DNA from: Microthrixaceae bacterium
Lineage (GTDB): Bacteria; Actinomycetota; Acidimicrobiia; Acidimicrobiales; DATDAH01
Reading direction: 5' to 3'
Assembly: GCA_020637195.1 (NCBI GenBank)
Contig: JACJWK010000005.1
Span: forward strand, 1 to 64,000
DNA length: 64,000 bases
A program made the translations under genes and the position numbers. The notes below the pieces were generated by a model. It was not told the origin of the DNA. It ran no database searches and saw nothing but the letters and a program-made list of their open reading frames with translations. This document shows positions 25,111-33,813 of this stretch, piece by piece. The stretch's first letter is position 1. Each line of letters starts with the position of its first letter.

Positions 25111-26339
25111 GGGCGCTGGTGTTCGGCGTCGACCCCGGTCCCGTCGAGCCGCCGCCGCCCGGCGCCAACCGCCTCCAGCGCAACCTCGCGACCACGTTCA
25201 TGGCCCTCCGGGAGGTGCCCGACCCCCGCCCCCTCGGACCGGACTGGATGGTGCTGCGCACCCGGATGGCGGGGATCTGCGGATCCGACGCCAAGCAGGT
25301 GCTGATGGACTTCGACGACGCCGGCGACAACCCGATGACCGCCTTCATCTCCTTCCCGCAGGTGCTCGGCCACGAGGTGGTGGCGACGGTCGAGGCGCTC
25401 GGCCCCGAGGTCGACGGCTTCGACGTGGGCCAGCGCGTGGTGCTCAATCCGTGGCTGTCGTGCGGGCCCCGGGGCATCGACCCGCCGTGCCCCGCCTGCG
25501 TCGCCGGCGACTACAGCCTCTGCGAGCACTTCCTCGACGGCCGGCTGTCCCCGGGCATCCACACCGGCAACGCGACCGAGGCCACCGGCGGCTTCGCCGA
25601 GCTGCTCCCGGCCCACGCGCTCATGGCGGTCCCGGTGCCGGACGGGCTGCCCGACGAGGTCGCCGTCCTCGGCGACCCGTTCGCGGTCTCGCTGCACGCC
25701 GTCGTCCGCCACCCGCCTCCCGAGGATGGCCGGGTCCTCGTGTACGGCGCCGGCGCGCTCGGCACCACCGCGGTCGCCGTCCTGAGGGCGCTGTACCCGT
25801 CGGTCGACGTCGGCGTCGTGGCGCGCTGGCCCGCCCAGCGCGAGCTGGCGGCGGGCCTCGGCGCCACGGTGTTCGCGCACGAGCCCCGGGCCGACCTCGT
25901 CGAGGCGCTGGCGGACTGGTCGGGCGGTGTGCTGCGTCGGCCCTGGGAGGGGCTCCCCGTGGCCTACCCCGGGGGCATCGACGTGGTCTACGACACGGTG
26001 GCCGCCCCCGAGACGCTCGAGGTGATCGTGCGGGTGCTCCGCTCGCGAGGCACCCTCGTGGAGCTGGGGGTCAGCTCGCCCGGACGCTTCGAGTGGACGC
26101 CCTGGTACTTCAAGGAGCTGCGCCTGGTCGGCTCGAACGCCTTCGGCGTCGAGGAGGTCGAGGGGGTGCGCCGGCACGCCATCGCGCACTACCTCGAGCT
26201 GGCCGCCGCCGGCCGGGTCGACGTGTCCGCCATGCTCACCCACACCTTCGCCCTCGAGGACTGGCGCTCGGCCTTCGACGCCCTCGCCGACCAGGGCGCG
26301 TCGGGCGCGGTCAAGGTGGCGTTCGACCTGCGAGACTGA
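25107..26339 (+). CDS. Zinc-type alcohol dehydrogenase (MDR family)
   Basis: 410 residues from a GTG overlapping the SDR stop. The N-terminal GroES-like domain has catalytic-zinc motifs GICGSDAKQV and VLGHEVVATVE. A cysteine-rich lobe (SCGPRG...PPCPACVAGDYSLC, about 118-140) would bind the structural zinc. The Rossmann domain carries VYGAGALGTTAVAVL. It reads as a zinc-dependent medium-chain dehydrogenase, longer than the usual 350 residues because of inserts near the zinc lobe and around 280-300. Probable alcohol or polyol oxidation with NAD(P). Confidence 0.85.
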   Translation: MRALVFGVDPGPVEPPPPGANRLQRNLATTFMALREVPDPRPLGPDWMVLRTRMAGICGSDAKQVLMDFDDAGDNPMTAFISFPQVLGHEVVATVEALGPEVDGFDVGQRVVLNPWLSCGPRGIDPPCPACVAGDYSLCEHFLDGRLSPGIHTGNATEATGGFAELLPAHALMAVPVPDGLPDEVAVLGDPFAVSLHAVVRHPPPEDGRVLVYGAGALGTTAVAVLRALYPSVDVGVVARWPAQRELAAGLGATVFAHEPRADLVEALADWSGGVLRRPWEGLPVAYPGGIDVVYDTVAAPETLEVIVRVLRSRGTLVELGVSSPGRFEWTPWYFKELRLVGSNAFGVEEVEGVRRHAIAHYLELAAAGRVDVSAMLTHTFALEDWRSAFDALADQGASGAVKVAFDLRD

Positions 26340-26345
26340 CCCCCC

Positions 26346-26963
26346 GTGCGCCCCCTCCGCCTGCTGCTGCCCACCGCCGTCGCCCTGGTGGCGTTGCTCG
26401 CAACGAGCGCCTGCGAGTACGTCGGTGCGCCGGGCACGCCCCGCGTCGGCGTGGCGGGCGACTCGATGGTCCACCAGACCGAGGCCGCGCTGCGGGCCCG
26501 CCTGGCCCCCGACCACCGGGTCACGGTGCACGCGTTCAACAACGCCCACTTCGACCAGCTCCGCTTCCCGGTCTCGGAGATGCGCCGGACCGGCGCCCGC
26601 TCGATCGTGGTCGCCGCGGGCGCCCCCGACGTCGTCGCCGCCACCCACCCCCAGTACGGCTTCGTCCCCCTGCTGTGGATCCGCGACGTCGTGGCCGCCG
26701 CGGGCGACGTGCCGTGCGTCGCGCTCGTCACCGTCAAGGAGAACGGCGTCGCCCCCGTGGCCACCACCAAGTGGCGCCGGGGCGCCCGCACGATCAACGC
26801 CGAGCTGCGCCGCCAGGCCGACGCCCGCCCCAACGTCGTGCTGGTGGACTGGTCGGCCAAGGCGGACCGGCACCCCGGCTGGTTCCTGGGCGACGGTCTG
26901 CACCTCAACGGCTCCGGCGAGGCCGGCTTCGCGCGCGTGCTCGACCGGGCCGCCGACTGCTGA
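26346..26963 (+). CDS. SGNH-hydrolase-like lipoprotein
   Basis: 205 residues from GTG 26346. Lipobox ATSAC gives lipid attachment at Cys23. GVAGDSM contains the block I Ser40, HAFNNAHFDQL the Asn block, VVAAGAPDVV replaces the usual GxND block, and GDGLHLN holds Asp183-x-x-His186. Together these indicate an SGNH/GDSL-type esterase or O-acetyl hydrolase anchored outside the membrane. It lies 6 nt after the alcohol dehydrogenase and 11 nt before the ligase, so it is probably read in the same mRNA. Confidence 0.8.
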   Translation: MRPLRLLLPTAVALVALLATSACEYVGAPGTPRVGVAGDSMVHQTEAALRARLAPDHRVTVHAFNNAHFDQLRFPVSEMRRTGARSIVVAAGAPDVVAATHPQYGFVPLLWIRDVVAAAGDVPCVALVTVKENGVAPVATTKWRRGARTINAELRRQADARPNVVLVDWSAKADRHPGWFLGDGLHLNGSGEAGFARVLDRAADC

Positions 26964-26974
26964 GCGCCGGCACC

Positions 26975-28433
26975 GTGGCCCTTCGGCGATCCCGGCGGCG
27001 GGCGCCGGCGGCGTGGTCCGGACCCGGGCGGCCCTGGGACGGCGCCACGCTGGACACCGTCCTCAGCGGCGCCCCGGCGCGCGAGGACCTGGCCGTCGAG
27101 GTGGACCAGCACGGCGCGCCCGTCCGCCGATGGTCGAGCGCCGAGGTCGAGGCCGCGACGGCCGACCTCGCCGGCGGGCTGCGCGGGGCCGGGGTGCGGG
27201 CGGGCGACGCCGTCGCCTGGCGGGCGGCCAACCACGTGACCTCGCTGCTCGCCTACCGGGCCTGCTGGCGCGTCGGGGCGGTCGCCGCGCCGATCCACCA
27301 CCGGGCCGGCGAGGCGGAGGCGGCGGCGATCCTCGAGCGGGTGGCGCCCCGGCTGGTGCTCGACCCCGGCGACCTGCCGACCGGCGTGGCCGTCGGCGCG
27401 GACGACGGGGCGGCCACGGCCGAGGGCCTCGCGGTGGTCCTGTTCACCTCCGGCTCGTCCGGGCGGCCCAAGGGCGTGCTGCACACCCACCGGGCCCTGG
27501 CCCACAAGGCGCGCCTCATGGCCTCGGTGCACGGGCTCGGTCCCGACGACGCCGTGCTCATGCCGGCGCCGCTGGCGCACGTGTCCGGTCTGCTCAACGG
27601 GGTGCTGCTGCCCGGCGTCGTGCCGCTGAAGGCGGTCCTGATGGCCCGATGGTCCGCCCCGGCGGCCCTGACGCTGATCGAGGCCGAGGCGGTGAGCTTC
27701 ATGGTGGGCCCACCGACCTTCTTCGTCGAGCTGCTCGCGGCCGACGGCTTCACGCCCGAGGCCGTCCGCTCGCTCCGGCTGATCTCGAGCGGCGGTGCCG
27801 GCGTGTCCCCGGCGTTCGTCCGTGAGGCGGCGCAGGGCCTGGGAGCCCGCGTGAAGCGCAGCTACGGCTCGACCGAGGCGCCGACGCTCACCACCACGAC
27901 GGCGGCCGACACCCAGGAGCGGGCCGCCACCACCGACGGCCGGGCGGTGGGCGCCGTCGAGCTCCGGCTCGGCCCCCGCGGCGAGCTCGAGGTCCGCGGC
28001 CCCGAGCTGTTCGAGGGCTACCTCGACGCCGGGGACGACGCCGGCGCGTTCACCCCGGACGGCTGGTTCCGCACGGGCGACCTGGCGACCCTGGAGGACG
28101 GCTGGCTCACCGTCGTGGGGCGCACCAAGGACGTCATCATCCGCGCCGGCGAGAACGTCGACCCCGCCGAGGTCGCCGGCGCCCTCGAGTCCCACCCCGC
28201 CGTCCGCCAGGCCGTGGTGCTCGGCGAGCCCGACGACCGACTCGGCGAGCGAGTCGTCGCCGTGCTGGTGGCCGACGAGCCCCTCGACCGGGAGGCGGCG
28301 CGGACTGGATGGTGGCGCAGGGCCTCGGCCCGCTTCTGCCCCTGACCGCGCCGTCGTGGTCGACGTCCTCCCCCTGCCCCCCGCCGGCAAGCCCGACAAG
28401 GCGGCCATCGAGCGCCTCGTCCGCGACGCCTGA
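26975..28433 (+). pseudogene. AMP-binding acyl-CoA ligase with frameshifted C-terminus
   Basis: The frame from GTG 26975 encodes a good ANL ligase to about residue 440: phosphate loop VVLFTSGSSGRPKGVLHTH, RSYGSTEAPTLTTT, GWFRTGDLATLEDGWLTVVGRTKDVIIRAGENVDP. It then ends in WWRRASARFCP at 28345. The expected ending is present in other frames: DWMVAQGL at 28303-28326, ARFC at 28328-28339, and PDRAVVVDVLPLPPAGKPDKAAIERLVRDA up to the TGA at 28431-28433. The catalytic lysine (PAGKPDK) is therefore out of frame. At least three small indels within about 40 bp are needed. Either sequencing/assembly error or a truncated enzyme limited to its adenylation half. Confidence 0.75.
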
Positions 28434-28453
28434 CGAGAAACCTGGACGCGCCG

Positions 28454-29173
28454 TCAGGCGGCGCTGAGCGACACCCACCAGATGTCGATGGCGAGGCAGA
28501 TGCCGGCGAGCACGGTCATCACGTGCCACACCTCGTGGTACCCGAACACCTTGGGGAAGGGGTCGGGCCAGCGCGTGGCGAGGAAGATGGCGCCGGCCGT
28601 GTAGAAGAGCCCGCCGGCCAGCATGAGCGCGAGCTGCACCGGCGTCAGGGCGGACACGAACTGGGGCAGGGCGAAGACCGCGGCCCAGCCGAGGCCGAGG
28701 TAGAGCACGAAGCCGATCCCGTTCTTGAGCGAGATCCCCGTGAGGGCCAGCACCAGGCCCGTCAGCGCCACGAACCAGATGGCGCCGAGGAAGACCCACT
28801 TCGACGTGCCGTGCAGCAACAGGAGGCAGAAGGGCGTGTAGGTGGCGGCGATGAGCACGAAGATCATGGCGTGGTCGAGACGGCGCATGACCGTGCGCCC
28901 CTTCTCGGTCCACGGGCCCCGGTGGTACGCGGCGCTCACTCCGTAGAGCGCGGTGACGCCCAGGCTGTAGACCGCGGCGGCGAGGCGGGCCTCGACCGTC
29001 CCGGAGAGCGCGACGAGCAACAGGCCGGCGGGGATCGAGAGGAAGAAGAAGATCTCGTGGATCCAACCCCGCAGGAGCGGCTTGACGTGGGCCAGCTGGC
29101 CCGGCGACGTGGACCCGCACCTCGGCGACGTGCTCGCCGCACCTCGGCGCGCGTGCTCGCGGACGTCGGCCAT
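28454..29173 (-). CDS. Hemolysin III / PAQR-family membrane protein
   Basis: 239 residues from ATG 29173; an in-frame codon at 29230 would add 19. Seven membrane segments follow a short N-terminus. The PAQR/HlyIII motifs are present: SAAYHRGPW, DHAMIFVLIAATYTPF and GYHEVWHVMTVLAG, which supply the Ser/His/Asp/His zinc-site residues. The role in bacteria is membrane homeostasis; haemolysin is a historical name. The first 30 residues (Ala/Arg/Ser-rich) look unlike relatives, so the true start is uncertain. The gene sits between the frameshifted ends of two catabolic genes. Confidence 0.85.
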   Translation of the reverse strand: MADVREHARRGAASTSPRCGSTSPGQLAHVKPLLRGWIHEIFFFLSIPAGLLLVALSGTVEARLAAAVYSLGVTALYGVSAAYHRGPWTEKGRTVMRRLDHAMIFVLIAATYTPFCLLLLHGTSKWVFLGAIWFVALTGLVLALTGISLKNGIGFVLYLGLGWAAVFALPQFVSALTPVQLALMLAGGLFYTAGAIFLATRWPDPFPKVFGYHEVWHVMTVLAGICLAIDIWWVSLSAA

Positions 29174-29291
29174 GTGCGGGTGGTGCTCGCACGCGCATCG
29201 GAGGCCGGCGCCTGCGGGCTCGTCCACCACCGCCGTCGGTCGGGTCCAGGGTCACGTCGCTCATGCAGCGGCCTCCGATCGGGTCACCTGG

Positions 29292-30477
29292 TCACCGTAT
29301 CGGCGGGTCCGCGGCCGGCGTGAGCACGTGGCAGGTGTCACGGGGAGGTGACCCGCGTTCACCGGCTCGTGACGCGACGCTCAAACGACGCAGTCCCCGC
29401 GCTCGACCCGCCGCAGCAAGGCCGGCCAGGCGGGTCCGGTGGTGCGTGGCGTCGCCGAAGCTGACCTCGTCGAGCTGGGCCCGCTTCAAGAACAGGTGCA
29501 GGTCGTGCTCCCAGGTGAACCCGATGCCGCCGTGCACCTGGAGGCCCGAGGCCATGACCCGACGACCGGCGTCGGAGCACTGCGTGGTCTTGGCCGTCGC
29601 GACGCCGGCGATCGGAGCGGTCGGGGTCGTCGGCGGAGAGGCACCAGGCCGCGTAGTAGACCACCGAGCGCATCCCCTCGACGTCGACGAGCATGTCCGC
29701 GCACCGGTGCTTGACCGCCTGGAAGCTCCCGATGGGGCGGCCGAACTGCACCCGCTCCTTCGCGTAGTCGACGGTCATCCCGAGAACGCGGTCGGCGGCG
29801 CCCAGCAGCTCGGCCGCATGCGCCACCGCCCCGAGATCGGCGAAGGCGGTCGCCGCCTCGGCGTCGCCGAGGTGCAGCGACGGCGTCCCCTCGAGCTCGA
29901 CCCAGCCCAGCGACCGGGTCTGGTCCATCGCCGGCTCGGCGGTGACGTGGCGGGCGCGGGCGTTCACCACGAAGAGGTGCTCGCCGCCGTCGGGGTCGAC
30001 GCCCGGCACGACGACCACGTCGGCCTCGGGCGCGTAGAGGGCGGGACCCGACCGGCCCGACAGCAGCCAGCGGGCGCCGTCCCGCTCGGCACGCACCGGC
30101 TGCCAGGCGATGGCCGCCACCGAGTCGCCCTGGAGCACCGGGTCGAGCCAGCCCGCCTCGGCCGCGCCCGCGGCGGCCGCCCGGGACAGCGCGTCGAGGG
30201 CCAGGGCCTCCTGGAGGAAGGGCGTCGGCGCCACGTGGGCCCCGGTCTGCTCGAGCAGCACCGCCAGCTCGACCGTGCCGAGCCCCAGTCCGCCGAGCCC
30301 CTCGGGGACCGCGGTCGCCGGCCAGCCCTGGTCGACCATGGCCATCCAGAGGTCCCGGTCGTAGCCCTCGTCGGCCGCCATGGCGGCACGCACCCGGGCG
30401 GTGGGGCACTGCTCGTCGAGGAAGCGCCGCGCCTCGTCCTGCAGGGCGCGCTGGTCCTCCGAGAGGTCGAAGTCCAT
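29292..30477 (-). pseudogene. Acyl-CoA dehydrogenase, frameshifted
   Basis: From ATG 30477 the frame encodes about 288 residues of a short-type acyl-CoA dehydrogenase (MDFDLSEDQRALQ, GWPATAVPEGLGGLGLG, VDYAKERVQFGRPIGSFQAVKHR, VYYAAWCLSADDPDRS). At about 29613 it slips into RRRRDGQDHAVLRR, ending at 29359. The proper continuation (IAGVATAKTTQCSDAGRR, then SGLQVHGGIGFTWEHDLH) lies in the next frame from 29612 down to a stop at 29292. One indel explains it. The lost segment has the IHGGxGFTWE signature that contacts FAD across the dimer. Its divergent partner at 30499 is intact. Probably a heteromeric FadE subunit. Confidence 0.8.
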
Positions 30478-30483
30478 GGCCCC

Positions 30484-30489
30484 TACTAT
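30484..30489. promoter_or_regulatory. Overlapping divergent -10 elements
   Basis: Only 21 bp separate the two acyl-CoA dehydrogenase start codons. TACTAT reads rightward 9 nt before ATG 30499, and its complement GATAGT reads leftward 7 nt before ATG 30477. The two promoters must share this DNA, so they are either mutually exclusive or read as leaderless messages. Confidence 0.4.
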
Positions 30490-30498
30490 CACCCGCGG

Positions 30499-31695
30499 AT
30501 GGACCTCACCCCGACACCCGAGCAGGAGGCCGTGCGCGCCGAGTGCCGCGCGTGGCTCGAGGCGAACCTGCCCTGGGAGTACGGCCGGGGCCTGCCGCCG
30601 CAGTTCGACGACCTCGCCGAGGAGTTCACGTTCCTGCGGGACTGGCAGGCCCGCCTCGCCGAGGGCGGTTGGGTGGCGGTCACGTGGCCCGAGGCCTACG
30701 GCGGCCGCGGCGCCGGCCCGCTCACCCACTACGTCGTGCAGGAGGAGCTCGCCCGCGCCCGGGCCCCCGAGCTGGTGGGGCGGATCGGCATCAACCTCGT
30801 CGGCCCCACCCTGTTGGCCCACGGCACCGACGAGCAGCAGCAGCGCTGGCTCCCCGGCATCCGCACCGCCGGCCTCGTCTTCTGCCAGCTCTTCAGCGAG
30901 CCCGGCGCCGGCTCGGACCTCGCCGCGGTGGCCACCCGCGCCGAGCGGGTCCGCGGCGGTTGGCGCCTCCACGGGCAGAAGGTGTGGACGTCCTACGCGC
31001 AGTTCGCCGACCACGGCCTGTGCCTGGCCCGCACCGACCCGGACGCTCCGAAGCACCGGGGCATCTCCGCGCTCGTCGTCGACATGGCGGCCGAGGGCGT
31101 CGAGGTGCGCCCGCTCACCCAGGTCACCGGCGAGGCCGAGTTCAACGAGGTCTTCTTCGACGGTGCCTTCGTGCCCGACGAGAACCTGGTCGGCGCCGAG
31201 CACGACGGATGGCGGGTGTCGTCGTCGACCCTCACCCACGAGCGGGGGACCAACCCCCGCCAGCTCGTCATCCATGCGCAGCACCTCGAGGAGCTGCTGC
31301 GCCTGGCGCTGGAGCGGGGCGCGTACGACGATCCCCGGCTCCAGCAGCGCCTGTCCGAGGCCTACGTCGAGGTCCGCCTGTTCCAGCTCCACAACTGGCG
31401 GTCGCTCTCCCGGCTCGAGCACGGCCGCGAGCTGGGGCCGGAGGGCAGCGCCCTCAAGCTGTACTGGAGCGAGATGAGCCAGCGCCTCCACCAGACCGCC
31501 CTCGCCGTCCTGGGTGACGCCGCACCGCTCTGGCGGGGCGCCGCGGCCAACCCCGGCGACGGCGCCTGGCAGCGGGCGTGGCTCTACTACCAGGCGTCGT
31601 CGATCTTCGCGGGCACCAACGAGATCCAACGCAACATCATCGGCGAGCGGGTGCTCGGCCTGCCCCGCGAGCCGAAGCCGGCAGCCGAGCGATGA
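30499..31695 (+). CDS. Acyl-CoA dehydrogenase
   Basis: 398 residues, full length. N-terminal helical part MDLTPTPEQEAVRAECRAWLEANLP, flavin/substrate motif CQLFSEPGAGSDLAAVATRA, WRLHGQKVWTSYAQFADHGLCLARTD and EFNEVFFDGAFVPDENLVGAEHDGW. The C-terminal SSIFAGTNEIQRNIIGERVLGLPRE completes the FAD site. It introduces the alpha-beta double bond in an acyl-CoA. The divergent, shorter and frameshifted dehydrogenase at 29292-30477 looks like a heteromeric partner, as in FadE28-FadE29-type complexes (inference). Leads a run with enoyl-CoA hydratase and CoA-transferase. Confidence 0.9.
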   Translation: MDLTPTPEQEAVRAECRAWLEANLPWEYGRGLPPQFDDLAEEFTFLRDWQARLAEGGWVAVTWPEAYGGRGAGPLTHYVVQEELARARAPELVGRIGINLVGPTLLAHGTDEQQQRWLPGIRTAGLVFCQLFSEPGAGSDLAAVATRAERVRGGWRLHGQKVWTSYAQFADHGLCLARTDPDAPKHRGISALVVDMAAEGVEVRPLTQVTGEAEFNEVFFDGAFVPDENLVGAEHDGWRVSSSTLTHERGTNPRQLVIHAQHLEELLRLALERGAYDDPRLQQRLSEAYVEVRLFQLHNWRSLSRLEHGRELGPEGSALKLYWSEMSQRLHQTALAVLGDAAPLWRGAAANPGDGAWQRAWLYYQASSIFAGTNEIQRNIIGERVLGLPREPKPAAER

Positions 31696-31711
31696 CCGGA
31701 AGGACGATCCG

Positions 31712-32578
31712 ATGAGCGACCCCTCACACCAGTTCCGCAAGATCCGCTACGAGGTCGACGGGGCGGTGGCCACGATCACCCTCGCCCGCCCCGAGGTCGC
31801 CAACGCCCAGGACACCGAGCTCATCGACGAGGTCGACGACGCGTTCGATCGGGCCGAGGCCGACGACGACGTCCGGGTCGTGATCCTCGCCGCGGACGGC
31901 AGGCACTTCTCGTCGGGCCACGACCTGAAGGCCCTCGTCGGCGACGTGGAGCCCGACGAGTGGCGCCGGCTGCGGGAGACACCGGAAGGCAAGTTCCGCC
32001 ACGAGCAGGTCATGTACTTCGACCGCTGCCTGCGCATCTACGACTTCCGCAAGCCCACCATCGCCGCGGTCCAGGGCTCGTGCGTCGCCGCCGGCCTGAT
32101 GCTCGCCACCATGTGCGACCTGATCGTGGCGGCGGACGACGCGGTGTTCTCGAACCCGGTCCTGCGCATGACCGGCGCCGGCGTGGAGCTGCTGGTCGAG
32201 CCGTGGGAGCTGGGGATGCGCAAGGCCAAGGAGTTCCTCTTCACCGGCGACAAGATCGACGCCCAGGAGGCGTGGCGCCTCGGGCTCGTCAACAAGGTGG
32301 TGCCGCGTGACGAGCTGGCGTCGGCCACGCGCGAGCTCGCCGACAAGGTGGCCCTGGTCCCCCCGATCACGGCCGAGATGGTGAAGGGGTCGATCAACCA
32401 CACCTTCGAGCTCATGGGCAAGCGCCAGTCGTGGCAGTACCACTTCATGGCCCACCACTTCACCCACAACACCGCCACGGCCCTGGAGGCGCTCGAGGCC
32501 CGCAAGCAGCGGACGTCGATGAAGGAGGTGTTCGCCGACCGCGACGCCGGCGACGATCCCACCGCGAAGCGGGCCTGA
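31712..32578 (+). CDS. Enoyl-CoA hydratase/isomerase
   Basis: 288 residues. ATG 31712 has GGAAGGA 7 nt upstream, in the 16 nt gap after the dehydrogenase. Crotonase motifs are ATITLARPEVANAQD, the oxyanion-hole loop HFSSGHDLKAL, VQGSCVAAGLMLATMCDLIVAAD and the region FSNPVLRMTGAGVELLVEPWELG. The C-terminal part is extended (GKRQSWQYHFMAHHFTHNT) relative to classical hydratases, like the roughly 290-residue forms common in actinobacterial side-chain catabolism. It probably hydrates the enoyl-CoA made by the upstream dehydrogenase. The following CoA-transferase begins 2 nt after its stop. Confidence 0.88.
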   Translation: MSDPSHQFRKIRYEVDGAVATITLARPEVANAQDTELIDEVDDAFDRAEADDDVRVVILAADGRHFSSGHDLKALVGDVEPDEWRRLRETPEGKFRHEQVMYFDRCLRIYDFRKPTIAAVQGSCVAAGLMLATMCDLIVAADDAVFSNPVLRMTGAGVELLVEPWELGMRKAKEFLFTGDKIDAQEAWRLGLVNKVVPRDELASATRELADKVALVPPITAEMVKGSINHTFELMGKRQSWQYHFMAHHFTHNTATALEALEARKQRTSMKEVFADRDAGDDPTAKRA

Positions 32579-32579
32579 C

Positions 32580-33794
32580 GTGCCACCGGCGGGACGCCCC
32601 CTCGAGGGGCTGCGGGTGCTCGACCTGGGCACCCGGATCTCGGCGCCCTTCTGCGCCGCGCTCCTCGGCGAGCAGGGCGCGGAGGTCGTCAAGGTCGAGC
32701 AGCCCGGCGCGGGCGACTTCATGCGCACGATGGGGCCGTTCGCCCGGCCGCCCGACGACGCCGACGGCGCCCGCTACTCGCTGGCCTGGGCGGTCGAGGG
32801 ACGGGGACGCAAGAGCGTCACGCTCGACCTGCGCCGGCCCGAGGGCCAGGACCTGTTCCGTCGGCTGGCGGCCACCGCGGACGTGGTGTGCGAGAACTTC
32901 CGTCCCGGCACGCTCGAGCGCTGGCACGTGGGGCCCGGCGACCTCGACCCGCGCCTCGTCACCGTGCGCATCAGCGTCTTCGGCCAGGACGGCCCGTGGT
33001 CGGGGCGCCCCGGCCTCGACCGCCTGGGCATCGGGTACGGCGGCCTCCTCCACCTCACGGGCTACCCCGACCGTCCCCCGGTGCGCCCCGGCGTCACCAT
33101 CTCGGACTACCTGACCGGGGTGTTCGCGGCCCAGGCCGCAACCGCCGCCCTCTACGCCCGCGACGCCCGCGGCGGCTCCGGTGCGGTCGTCGACGCGTTC
33201 CTCTACGGCTCGGTCCTGCGCGTGCTCGAGTGGACGCTGGCGGCCTACGACGTGCTCGGCACCGTGCGGAGCCGAGAGGGCAACCGCCTCGCCAACTCGG
33301 CGCCCCTCGACAACTACCCCACCGGGGACGGCCGCTACATCTGCATCGTGGCCGGGTCGGACACCAACTTCGCCCGCCTCTGCGCGGCGATGGGACGACC
33401 CGAGCTGGTCGACGACCCCCGCTACGCCACGCTGGCCGACCGGGCCGAGCGCTCGGACGAGCTCAACGACCTCGTGGCCGCGTGGACGTCGTCGCTGCCC
33501 ACGTCGGAGATCGAGTACCGCTGCATCGCGGAGGAGGTGCCGGTGGCGACGGCGTACACCGCCGCCGACATCTTCGCCGACGTCCACATGGCCGCGCGCG
33601 GCGACCTGGTCACCGTCGACGACCCCGTGGTCGGGCCGGTGCGCCAGCAGGCGCCGTTCCCCCGGTTCGTCGGCGCCGAGCCGTCCGTCCCGGACGGCGC
33701 GCCCCGCCTGGGCCAGCACAACGACGAGGTGTGGGGCGCGCTCGGCCTGACCGCCGACGACCGTGACCGCCTCCGTCGCGACGGCGTCCTCTGA
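32580..33794 (+). CDS. CoA-transferase family III (CaiB/BaiF)
   Basis: 404 residues, one normal-length module from GTG 32580. LEGLRVLDLGTRISAPFCAALLGEQGAEVVKVEQP is the N-terminal nucleotide-like fold, VCENFRPGTLERW and ISVFGQDGPWSGRPGLDRL are family signatures, and SGAVVDAFLYGSVLRVLEW carries the nucleophilic Asp. It transfers CoA between acyl groups or epimerises a 2-methylacyl-CoA. As the third gene after dehydrogenase and hydratase it completes a small beta-oxidation operon. Convergent with the GGDEF-EAL gene, 19 bp apart. Confidence 0.9.
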   Translation: MPPAGRPLEGLRVLDLGTRISAPFCAALLGEQGAEVVKVEQPGAGDFMRTMGPFARPPDDADGARYSLAWAVEGRGRKSVTLDLRRPEGQDLFRRLAATADVVCENFRPGTLERWHVGPGDLDPRLVTVRISVFGQDGPWSGRPGLDRLGIGYGGLLHLTGYPDRPPVRPGVTISDYLTGVFAAQAATAALYARDARGGSGAVVDAFLYGSVLRVLEWTLAAYDVLGTVRSREGNRLANSAPLDNYPTGDGRYICIVAGSDTNFARLCAAMGRPELVDDPRYATLADRAERSDELNDLVAAWTSSLPTSEIEYRCIAEEVPVATAYTAADIFADVHMAARGDLVTVDDPVVGPVRQQAPFPRFVGAEPSVPDGAPRLGQHNDEVWGALGLTADDRDRLRRDGVL

Positions 33795-33813
33795 CCGCCA
33801 CCCGCCGCGGCCG

